In this document: in pieces, positions 4,417 through 10,067 of the stretch
Position numbering within the stretch: the first letter of the stretch is position 1
Layout: the number at the start of each line of letters is the position of its first letter
Origin: Actinomycetota bacterium
GTDB taxonomy: Bacteria > Actinomycetota > Geothermincolia > Fen-727 > Anoxymicrobiaceae
Length of the DNA stretch: 10,067 nt
Reading direction: 5' to 3'
Assembly: GCA_003154635.1 (NCBI GenBank)
Contig: PMDX01000130.1
Location: 1-10,067, forward strand
Notes under the pieces: generated by a model
Told to the model about the DNA's origin: nothing
What the model saw: the letters and a program-made list of their open reading frames with translations, nothing else
Databases searched by the model: none
Program-made: the position numbers and the translations under genes

Positions 4417-5625
4417 ATGTCACTCGTCGTACAGAAGTTCGGCGGCTCCTCGGTCGCCGATGTAGACAAGATAAAAAACGTTGCACGCCGGGTCGTGGAC
4501 GCAAAAAAGCACATCGATCACGTCGTGGTGGTGGTCAGCGCCCTCGGCGACACCACAGATGACCTCGCGGAACTGGCCGCGCAGATTTCCAGGACTCCTC
4601 CTGAACGAGAGATGGACATGCTCCTCTCTACCGGAGAACAGATCTCCATGGCTCTGCTTGCGATGGCTCTCAACGAGCTCGGGCAGGATGCTATCAGCAT
4701 GACCGGTCAGCAGGTCGAGATCCTGACCGACAAGGGCCATACAAGAGCCAAGATAAGGCACGTCGGTGCCGACCGGGTCGTCCAGGAGTTGCGCAAGGGG
4801 CGCGTTGTCGTTGTCGCCGGATTCCAGGGGGTCACGAACGAAGGCGAGATAACCACTCTTGGCAGGGGTGGTTCCGACACGACCGCGGTCGCTCTCGCTG
4901 CGGCCCTGCACGCGGATTACTGCGAGATTTTCACTGACGTTGACGGTATTTATACGGCCGACCCACGCGCCGTCCCGGACGCGCACAAGATCGACATGAT
5001 CTCATACATGGAGATGCTCGAGATGGCCGCAACGGGCGCGAAGGTTCTGATGGCGCGCTCTGTCGAGTATGCGAGGAACTATGAGGTTCCCCTGCACGTG
5101 AGGTCGAGCTTCCACTCAGGCGTTGGGACCTGGGTCAAGAGCGAGGATGATATCATGGAGAAGGCAATTGTCAGCGCGGTAACACACGACTTCAGTGAGG
5201 CCAAGGTCACTATCATCGGCGTTCCTGATGAGCCTGGTGTAGCGGCGAACCTGTTCGGTTCGCTTGCCGAGGCGAACATCAACGTCGACATGATCATACA
5301 GAACGTCAGCGAGCGAGCGCGCACTGACATCTCGTTCACGGTGAACAAGGACGATGTGGACAAGGTCAGGCCCATCGCGGACAACCTCGTGAGCTCGCTC
5401 GGAGCCGAGGGCAGCAACTACAACGACGATATCGCCAAGATCAGCCTCATAGGAGCCGGAATGCGAACGCATCCGGGCATCGCCGCGGGGATGTTCAAGA
5501 CGCTTGCCGATAACGGTATCAACATAGAGATGATTAGCACTTCTCCCATCAAGATATCGTGCGTGGTCAGGCGTGAAGACGGAGAAAACGCGGTAAACAT
5601 GCTGCACGAGTATTTTAGCCTCTAG
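4417..5625 (+). CDS. lysC: Aspartate kinase (aspartokinase), LysC type
   Basis: The enzyme phosphorylates aspartate with ATP, the first step to lysine, diaminopimelate, threonine and methionine. The 402-residue length is normal for monofunctional LysC. The kinase domain (1-245) has the KFGGSS motif (7-12), the STGEQ substrate loop (71-75), GFQGVT (135-140), the GRGGSDTTA nucleotide/substrate loop (149-157) and FTDVDGIYTADPR (172-184). Two ACT domains follow (about 260-325 and 340-402) and bind feedback effectors; TIIGVPDEPGVAANLF and ISLIGAGMRTHPGIAAGMF are their opening strands. ATG 4417 is chosen because the N-terminal MSLVVQKFGG is family-like and the open frame upstream is not; its ribosome site is weak. 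A promoter and a hairpin precede it. asd begins 92 bases downstream, so the two pathway enzymes are adjacent. Feedback inhibition by lysine and threonine is expected from the family but not shown here. Confidence 0.96.
   Translation: MSLVVQKFGGSSVADVDKIKNVARRVVDAKKHIDHVVVVVSALGDTTDDLAELAAQISRTPPEREMDMLLSTGEQISMALLAMALNELGQDAISMTGQQVEILTDKGHTRAKIRHVGADRVVQELRKGRVVVVAGFQGVTNEGEITTLGRGGSDTTAVALAAALHADYCEIFTDVDGIYTADPRAVPDAHKIDMISYMEMLEMAATGAKVLMARSVEYARNYEVPLHVRSSFHSGVGTWVKSEDDIMEKAIVSAVTHDFSEAKVTIIGVPDEPGVAANLFGSLAEANINVDMIIQNVSERARTDISFTVNKDDVDKVRPIADNLVSSLGAEGSNYNDDIAKISLIGAGMRTHPGIAAGMFKTLADNGINIEMISTSPIKISCVVRREDGENAVNMLHEYFSL
5155..5625 (+). other. Likely internal translation start for a separate LysC beta (regulatory) subunit
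   Basis: In Bacillus subtilis LysC and Corynebacterium LysC an in-frame internal start yields a beta subunit made of the two ACT domains. Here Met247, at the very start of the ACT region (MEKAIVSAVTHD), has GCGAGGA at 5141-5147, 7 bases before its ATG. The resulting 156-residue product compares well with the 163-172 residues known in those species. The ribosome site and position are seen; actual use is inferred. Confidence 0.5.
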
Positions 5626-5627
5626 GT

Positions 5628-5657
5628 GCGCCCCGGGTAAGAAGGAAGGCGCTTTTT
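5628..5657 (+). terminator. Weak terminator-like hairpin between lysC and asd
   Basis: GCGCC (5628-5632) can pair with GGCGC (5648-5652), directly followed by TTTTT (5653-5657). The stem is only 5 bp and the loop is 15 bases, so termination would be partial at best. It begins 2 bases after the lysC stop codon. Confidence 0.35.
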
Positions 5658-5669
5658 GGCGTTTTAATC

Positions 5670-5697
5670 TTTACCACCTACCTTTGGCGACTATGCT
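5670..5697 (+). promoter_or_regulatory. Possible promoter for asd
   Basis: TTTACC (5670-5675) and TATGCT (5692-5697) are 16 bases apart and lie about 20 bases before the asd start. This is a moderate match and suggests asd could be transcribed separately from lysC. Confidence 0.35.
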
Positions 5698-5717
5698 AGC
5701 GAAAGGAAACCAGGGAG

Positions 5718-6719
5718 ATGAAGGAGCCACGCGTCGCCATCGTCGGCGCGACCGGCATGGTTGGACAGGAAATGATGAGAGTGCTCGAGCAGAGGGAGTT
5801 CCCCCTCTCGAGGCTCATGCTGCTGGCCTCGGAGCGTTCGCGCGGGCGCACGTTCGAATTCCGGGGCGAGACGCTGCCCGTCCAGGTGCTGAATAAAGAC
5901 TCCTTTGAGGGAATAGAAATAGCCCTCTTCTCCGCCGGCGGTTCGATCTCTGAGAAGTTCGGCCCTGTCGCAGTACAGGCCGGGGCCATAGTGATCGATA
6001 ACTCCAACGCTTTCCGGATGGAGCCTGACGTGCCGCTTGTCGTTCCGGAGGTGAACGGCGCGGAGGTGTTCAATCACAAAGGCATAATATCCAATCCAAA
6101 CTGCTCCACCATCCAGATGGTCGTTGTCCTCGAGCCGCTTCACAAGAAATACGGTATCGAGCGTGTGGTGGTGAGCACATATCAATCTGTCTCGGGAACC
6201 GGCAAAGAGGCGGTCGAGGAGCTCAGGCAGCAGGTGCGCGCCGTCGAGTCGGGCGAACCGGTCACCTGCGAGGTCTACCCTCACCAGATCGCTTACAACT
6301 GCCTTCCCCATATCGATGTCTTCCTCGAGAACGGCTACTGCCGCGAAGAGCAGAAGATGATCAACGAGACGCGAAAGATCATGGGCGAACCGGAAATGGC
6401 CCTCACCGCAACAACCGTGCGAGTGCCGGTGATGGTTGGTCATGGCGAGTCGGTCAACGTCCAGTTCGCCAATCCCGTCGAACCTGACGAGGCCAGGGCT
6501 GTGCTTGCCGTGGCTCCTGGGGTTGTCGTTGTAGACGACCCGTCCAGGAACGTCTATCCGCTCGCTGTTGACTGCGAGGGCACGGACCCGTCTTACGTCG
6601 GGCGCATCCGGAAGGATTTCTCGGCGCCAAATGCTTTGAACCTGTGGATAGTCAGCGACAATCTGCGGAAGGGTGCGGCGCTCAACGCTGTCCAGATCGC
6701 GGAGCTGCTGCTCGATTGA
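5718..6719 (+). CDS. asd: Aspartate-semialdehyde dehydrogenase
   Basis: The enzyme reduces aspartyl phosphate to aspartate semialdehyde with NADPH, the step after aspartokinase. At 333 residues it has the usual length of the bacterial form. Residues 4-20 hold the dinucleotide-binding loop VAIVGATGMVG. The active-site cysteine is Cys129 in SNPNCSTIQM. STYQSVSGTGKEA (153-165) and the Arg235/His242 segment (RVPVMVGHGES) complete the catalytic site. The C-terminal DNLRKGAALNAVQIAE block is typical. ATG 5718 gives a family-like N-terminus; AGGGAG touches the start and AAAGGA lies 10 bases away, so the ribosome site has unusual spacing. No defects are seen. It follows lysC by 92 bases with a weak terminator-like stem and possible promoter between them. 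Confidence 0.97.
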   Translation: MKEPRVAIVGATGMVGQEMMRVLEQREFPLSRLMLLASERSRGRTFEFRGETLPVQVLNKDSFEGIEIALFSAGGSISEKFGPVAVQAGAIVIDNSNAFRMEPDVPLVVPEVNGAEVFNHKGIISNPNCSTIQMVVVLEPLHKKYGIERVVVSTYQSVSGTGKEAVEELRQQVRAVESGEPVTCEVYPHQIAYNCLPHIDVFLENGYCREEQKMINETRKIMGEPEMALTATTVRVPVMVGHGESVNVQFANPVEPDEARAVLAVAPGVVVVDDPSRNVYPLAVDCEGTDPSYVGRIRKDFSAPNALNLWIVSDNLRKGAALNAVQIAELLLD

Positions 6720-6751
6720 CCCCTCCGCTTCAGCGGCCCCCGGCGGACCGC

Positions 6752-6759
6752 GAGGGAGG
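6752..6759 (+). promoter_or_regulatory. Ribosome binding site deciding the protease start
   Basis: GAGGGAGG at 6752-6759 lies 9 bases before ATG 6769. The same frame is open further upstream, but only within the asd 3' end, so this site fixes the start. Confidence 0.7.
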
Positions 6760-6768
6760 CACGCCTTA

Positions 6769-7869
6769 ATGAACTACCCGGCGCCACCAGCCGGAAGCGG
6801 GGATAACTGCCCGGAGTGCTCGAGCCACCCCGGGACAGAGGCAGTGGCAAAATGCGTATCCTGTAATCGCCTTGTGTGCGCCTGGTGCCGCGTGATCAGG
6901 GGGAACCGAAACTATTGCAGGGCTTGCGCCGCGAGCTCTGGTTTTCCGGTACACCCTGGCGCGCCCGCCGGGAATGGACCGGCGAGCGGGCAGCCGCCAC
7001 CTCAGCAGCCGGGATATCCAGCTCAGTCAGACTATCCTCAATACGGAGGTTACCCGCCTCCTCCGGGAGCGCCTCCCGGGGGATATTACGGTCATGGATA
7101 CCAGCAATATCATGCGCCGGCCGGTGTGTACCGCAGGCCTCCAAGAGAAACCGTGTTCCCCGGAGCTCCTTGGGGTGTAGGCGAAGCGCTGATAATATTC
7201 GCCATCTCGTTCCTGCTCGGCTCCGGGCTCAGCTACGCGGTTTACGCGGTGCTACGGCAGTCATTCTCCAGCACGACCGCCACGTTCCTCCTGATATTCC
7301 TGTCGAGCGTAATCCTCTATGCGCTCCTGCTGGCAGGCACTTTCTACTCCGTAAAGGTGAGGCATGGCAGCACGCTGACGGCGCTCGGGCTAAAGTTGGA
7401 CGGCCTGGGAAGCGCGCTGACATGGGGTGCGGTGCTCGGGCTGCCGCTCTTCGTTGCAGCGATAGCGCTCGCTTATGTTTCGCAACAGATATTCCGGAAC
7501 ACGAATGCGCCTGACACGGTCAGCAAATCAGTTACGCGGATCACATCCGGTGGTGTCAGTCCGGGATTGATATTCCTGCTCGTGGTGACGCTGGTGATAC
7601 TCGCCCCCATCTGCGAAGAGATATTCTTCCGCGGCTACCTGTACCCGGCACTGCGGAACAGGATGGATATGCAGCCGGCGATGATAATAAACGGCGTGCT
7701 ATTTGCGGCGGCGCACTTCGAGCTTATCGGTTTTCTCCCACGGGCACTGCTCGGGTACGGTCTCTGCTATATCTACGAACGCCGCCATAACCTGGCGGGC
7801 TCGATGCTCGGCCATGCCATCTACAACGGCTTGATACTGGTGCTTTCGGGCCTGTTGAACCTCTTTTGA
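6769..7869 (+). CDS. CPBP/CAAX-type intramembrane protease with N-terminal cysteine-rich zinc-finger-like domain
   Basis: The protein has 366 residues in three parts. Residues 14-53 form a Cys/His-rich module (Cys14, Cys17, His20, Cys29, Cys32, Cys37, Cys40, Cys50, Cys53) of the B-box-like zinc-binding kind. Residues 60-135 are a flexible Pro/Gly/Tyr/Gln-rich linker. Residues 138-366 are a membrane domain with about six to eight hydrophobic helices. This last part carries the signature of the CPBP (Abi/CAAX protease) family: EEIFFRG (Glu283, Glu284, Arg288), AAAHF (His316) and GHAIYN (His349, Asn353). The glutamates and histidines are the proposed metal-dependent catalytic residues of this membrane-embedded protease family. 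Roles in the family range from prenyl-protein processing to bacteriocin self-immunity; the substrate here cannot be told. It begins 49 bases after asd. The membrane fold and motifs are clear; the N-terminal zinc binding is inferred. Confidence 0.88.
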   Translation: MNYPAPPAGSGDNCPECSSHPGTEAVAKCVSCNRLVCAWCRVIRGNRNYCRACAASSGFPVHPGAPAGNGPASGQPPPQQPGYPAQSDYPQYGGYPPPPGAPPGGYYGHGYQQYHAPAGVYRRPPRETVFPGAPWGVGEALIIFAISFLLGSGLSYAVYAVLRQSFSSTTATFLLIFLSSVILYALLLAGTFYSVKVRHGSTLTALGLKLDGLGSALTWGAVLGLPLFVAAIALAYVSQQIFRNTNAPDTVSKSVTRITSGGVSPGLIFLLVVTLVILAPICEEIFFRGYLYPALRNRMDMQPAMIINGVLFAAAHFELIGFLPRALLGYGLCYIYERRHNLAGSMLGHAIYNGLILVLSGLLNLF

Positions 7870-7895
7870 AGGCTTCGGAGAGTCCCTGGGTCGCA

Positions 7896-7938
7896 TTCGG
7901 CGCATTGATTGCCGAAACAGCCTGAGCCTGGCTTCAGG
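7896..7938 (+). other. Two adjacent hairpins after the protease gene
   Basis: TTCGGC (7896-7901) pairs with GCCGAA (7911-7916), and CCTGAG (7921-7926) pairs with TTCAGG (7933-7938) with one G-T pair. Neither is followed by a T-run. They start about 27 bases after the protease stop codon and could act as a 3' end structure or a factor-dependent stop region. Confidence 0.3.
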
Positions 7939-8023
7939 TGCCTCGTTCCGAGAAAAAACGCCCACATTGGAAGTTGTTGCCTGGGGGGTTCCCCAAAACG
8001 AGCTCCTGATATAGTATCTCTAT

Positions 8024-8036
8024 GCTATTCAATAGC
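8024..8036. promoter_or_regulatory. 13-bp perfect dyad, possible operator
   Basis: GCTATTCAATAGC is a perfect palindrome around one central base. It overlaps TATGCT (8021-8026), which could be a -10 element; a convincing -35 was not found. A repressor site in front of the exporter genes is conceivable but untested. Confidence 0.3.
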
Positions 8037-8039
8037 TTT

Positions 8040-8070
8040 GCGGCCCGGGCATACTTGGGCCGCGATTTTC
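8040..8070 (+). terminator. Strong GC hairpin in the leader of the adaptor gene
   Basis: GCGGCCC (8040-8046) pairs perfectly with GGGCCGC (8057-8063), extended inside by two G-T pairs, and is followed by GATTTTC. It may be the terminator of the upstream protease gene, or a leader stem if transcription starts near 8030. The T tract is only four bases. Confidence 0.45.
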
Positions 8071-8151
8071 ACGGAACCGGGTTTTGGGTGCGCAGGGCTG
8101 CGGAAGAGAGTCAGTCGGGTCTTCCTGAAATGTGGTTCCCGGAGGATTGAA

Positions 8152-9507
8152 GTGAGTCTAAAACGGTCTGCCCCGATTGTGGTCAAGGCCATTCTCGCAG
8201 TAGCGCTGCTCGCCCTTGTGTTCGCGGGCTGCGGAGGCTCTTCCGTGCAGGTGCAAGTCGAGCGAGTCGGGCCAAGGGCAATCGATGAGACGGTCACGGT
8301 GGCCGGCGCGCTACAGGCCACGAGCCCGGTGCAGGTGATACCACAGGTCTACGGCCCTGTCGCGCAGGTCTATGTTCAGGATGGGCAGCAGGTGGCAGCG
8401 GGCCAGCCACTCATTCAACTCGATACATCAAGCCTGCAACAGTCAGTCCTCAACGCGGAAGCGAGCCTCGAGTCGACACAATCCCTTGCCAGTGCCCTCA
8501 ACGGCTTCTCGTCCGCGGCATCGGGGATCGGCACGACGGTGAACTCGGCACTCAACAGCGTCGACGCGGGTGTGAAAAACCTCTACAACCTCGAGAAGCT
8601 GCTGGTGCCGGCTCTTCCCCAGGACCAGCGGTTGCCCGCCTTACAGGCAATCGAGGCTTCGTATCAGCAATTCCTCGCCCAGGCCGCGAACCGCCCTTCA
8701 CTCAGTGCGGGTGGTGGAGGCGGCATGAGCACGGGCGCCCAGGATGCCGCCGCCGAGAAAGCTATCGAGAACGCCCGGAAAAACCTGAAGGCCGCGACGA
8801 TCACTGCGCCCGTAGCTGGAACGCTCGTCCCGGTTCAAAACAGTGGAGGCTCGATCAACAGCATGCTGAGCACCCTGATGAGCAGCTTCAGCAGCATGAT
8901 CCCCTCGGGCCTCAACCTCTCCTCCCTGACCAGCCTGTCCGGCGGCATGGGCAACATCGGCCTTCCGTCCGGTGGGGCCCCTGTCCCCGGTACATTCATC
9001 ATGCCAGGCACGCCTGTCTATGAGATAGTTGACCTGAAGAGCATGTCGATGGTAGCGAAGGTCGACGAGTCGGATATTGCGAAGATACAGCTCAACCAAC
9101 AGGCTTCGGTCGGTCTCGAAGCGTACCAGGGCCAAACGTATCAGGGCACAATAGTAAAAGTAGCAAACGTAGCAACCACCAACGAAGCTGGGGCGACTGC
9201 TTTCGAGGTCACGATCCAGATGACCGAAGCGGATACCAACCTGAAGATCGGGATGACCGGTACGGCCGATGTAACCGTGGCGTCAAAGAAAGCAGCGAAT
9301 GTCGTGCCTGTAGAAGCCATCGTCGAGAAGAACGGTAAGAAATACGTGTTCAAGGTTGTTGACGGAAAAGCTCGGTTGACCACGGTGGTCGTCGGGCTGT
9401 CCACCGAGAACTCGGTAGAGATCGTCGAAGGCGTAAAGATAGGAGACCAGGTAGTCGTCAAGGGAGTCGACAAGCTCAAGGACGGCTCGGGCGTCAAACT
9501 CCAGTAG
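8152..9507 (+). CDS. MacA/HlyD-like periplasmic adaptor lipoprotein
   Basis: Adaptor proteins of this family couple an inner-membrane transporter to the outside of the cell. The GTG at 8152 is chosen because GGAGG (8141-8145) lies 6 bases upstream and because it begins a clean lipoprotein signal: Lys/Arg, a hydrophobic run at 9-24, and lipobox VFAG-Cys27. The first half-lipoyl motif is GPVAQVYVQDGQQVAAGQPL (68-87) and the second starts ATITAPVAGTLVPV (215-228). Between them is a helical region (92-213) lacking a long coiled coil but with a GGGGG stretch near 187. A Ser/Gly/Met-rich insertion (about 230-279) splits the second half before PGTPVYEIVDL. The barrel and membrane-proximal parts follow (VAKVDESDIAKI, IGMTGTADV, VVPVEAIVE). 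It has 451 residues. A MacB/LolD-like ATPase gene starts 93 bases downstream, so a MacAB-type export system is likely. The substrate is unknown. Confidence 0.88.
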   Translation: MSLKRSAPIVVKAILAVALLALVFAGCGGSSVQVQVERVGPRAIDETVTVAGALQATSPVQVIPQVYGPVAQVYVQDGQQVAAGQPLIQLDTSSLQQSVLNAEASLESTQSLASALNGFSSAASGIGTTVNSALNSVDAGVKNLYNLEKLLVPALPQDQRLPALQAIEASYQQFLAQAANRPSLSAGGGGGMSTGAQDAAAEKAIENARKNLKAATITAPVAGTLVPVQNSGGSINSMLSTLMSSFSSMIPSGLNLSSLTSLSGGMGNIGLPSGGAPVPGTFIMPGTPVYEIVDLKSMSMVAKVDESDIAKIQLNQQASVGLEAYQGQTYQGTIVKVANVATTNEAGATAFEVTIQMTEADTNLKIGMTGTADVTVASKKAANVVPVEAIVEKNGKKYVFKVVDGKARLTTVVVGLSTENSVEIVEGVKIGDQVVVKGVDKLKDGSGVKLQ

Positions 9508-9562
9508 CAACGCGAACTCGCTTCTCGCAAGCCTCGCCAATTGCCTAGTGCCCGCTGCGATT

Positions 9563-9577
9563 TCGGCCGATGGCCGA
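9563..9577 (+). other. Hairpin upstream of the ABC ATPase gene
   Basis: TCGGCC (9563-9568) pairs perfectly with GGCCGA (9572-9577) around GAT. It lies in the 93-base gap between adaptor and ATPase genes with no T-run after it, so processing or partial attenuation within one transcript is more likely than termination. Confidence 0.4.
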
Positions 9578-9600
9578 GCGAACGCGATTGGGGAAACTCA

Positions 9601-10067
9601 ATGGCCGGTATCATCAAGGCGGACAACCTGGTGAAAAATTACACCATGGGCGACACCGTGGTGGAAGCATTAAGAGGCGTTTCGCTTGAAGTGAATGCGG
9701 GTGAGTTCCTGGTTATCATGGGGGCCTCCGGGTCGGGAAAGTCGACCCTCATGCACATAATGGGCTGCCTCGACCACCCCACCTCCGGAACGCTTACCGT
9801 GGACGGCGACGATATCAGCAAGGTAAACGACAACCGGCTGGCCGAAGTGAGAAATCGAAAGATAGGTTTCGTCTTTCAGAAGTTCAATCTCCTTGCCCGC
9901 ACCTCGGCGCTTACAAACGTCGAGTTACCGCTCCTCTACGCCGGCACCGGGGCCATCGAGCGACACCGGCGCGCCACGGAGGCTCTCAACAACGTGGGGT
10001 TGGGACACCGGCTCAGGCATTACCCCAGCCAGCTCTCTGGAGGCGAGCAGCAGCGCGTCGCAATCGC
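9601..10067 (+). CDS. MacB/LolD-type ABC transporter ATP-binding protein, 5' part (runs off window)
   Basis: The 155 complete codons cover the first two thirds of a nucleotide-binding domain that would energise export together with the adaptor upstream. Residues 41-49 are the Walker A loop GASGSGKST. Gln93 in FVFQKFNLL is the Q-loop, and [11 protein letters not shown] (145-155) is the ABC signature. The Walker B motif and H-loop lie beyond the window. The N-terminus ([22 protein letters not shown]) and the [10 protein letters not shown] segment are typical of the MacB/LolD/FtsE-like export ATPases. ATG 9601 has GGGGA (9590-9594) 6 bases upstream. A permease gene of the FtsX-like MacB type would be expected to follow. 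No permease domain can be seen, so whether it is fused cannot be judged. Confidence 0.94.
   Translation, partial: MAGIIKADNLVKNYTMGDTVVEALRGVSLEVNAGEFLVIMGASGSGKSTLMHIMGCLDHPTSGTLTVDGDDISKVNDNRLAEVRNRKIGFVFQKFNLLARTSALTNVELPLLYAGTGAIERHRRATEALNNVGLGHRLRHYPSQLSGGEQQRVAI

Noticed and set aside
5691..6443. 250-codon open frame on the minus strand
   Set aside because: It lies opposite the intact asd gene, whose catalytic motifs are all in the + strand; the antisense translation shows no domain.
7909..8151. Upstream extension of the adaptor protein from an ATG at 7909
   Set aside because: The added residues are not family-like and would bury the lipoprotein signal; the GTG at 8152 has GGAGG in the right place.

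Overview
The window reads as GC-rich DNA of an anaerobic bacterium. The evidence is a pyruvate:ferredoxin oxidoreductase (Por) subunit beside heterodisulfide-reductase-type (HdrA, HdrC, MvhD) electron-transfer proteins, followed by ordinary bacterial housekeeping genes with Shine-Dalgarno sites. The LysC-type aspartokinase and the gene style suit a deep anaerobic actinobacterial lineage or a related group. That placement is inference and not secure.

All supportable genes lie on the + strand. Region 1 (1-996) holds the 3' part of porB and a 78-codon charged, probably helical-hairpin protein with a near-perfect ribosome binding site. Region 2 (about 1000-3878) is the odd part. A 98-nt inverted-repeat structure leads into abruptly joined gene fragments: the N-terminus of an HdrC-like protein, the middle of a PorG-like subunit, the C-terminal part of one HdrA, a 55-residue Lys/Ala repeat protein, an N-terminal and FAD-domain portion of a second HdrA (broken by a one-base shift in an A-run), and the C-terminus of an MvhD-like subunit. 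Three joins change reading frame, and each partner is recognisable right up to the join. This is either real deletion decay of a Por/Hdr electron-bifurcation locus or a chimeric assembly.

Region 3 (3915-6719) has a small three-helix membrane protein, then lysC (aspartokinase, with a likely internal start for a separate regulatory subunit) and asd (aspartate-semialdehyde dehydrogenase). These two catalyse the first two steps of the aspartate family pathway (Lys, Thr, Met, diaminopimelate). A promoter and a strong GC hairpin lie in front of lysC.

Region 4 (6769-10067) has a CPBP/CAAX-type intramembrane protease fused to an N-terminal cysteine-rich zinc-finger-like domain and a Pro/Gly/Tyr linker. 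A hairpin-rich spacer follows, then a MacA-like lipoprotein adaptor with an unusual Ser/Gly/Met insertion, and the start of a MacB/LolD-type ABC ATPase that runs off the window. The last two probably form one export system.

No tRNA, rRNA, CRISPR array or transposase was seen. No stretch longer than 300 bases lacks a gene.
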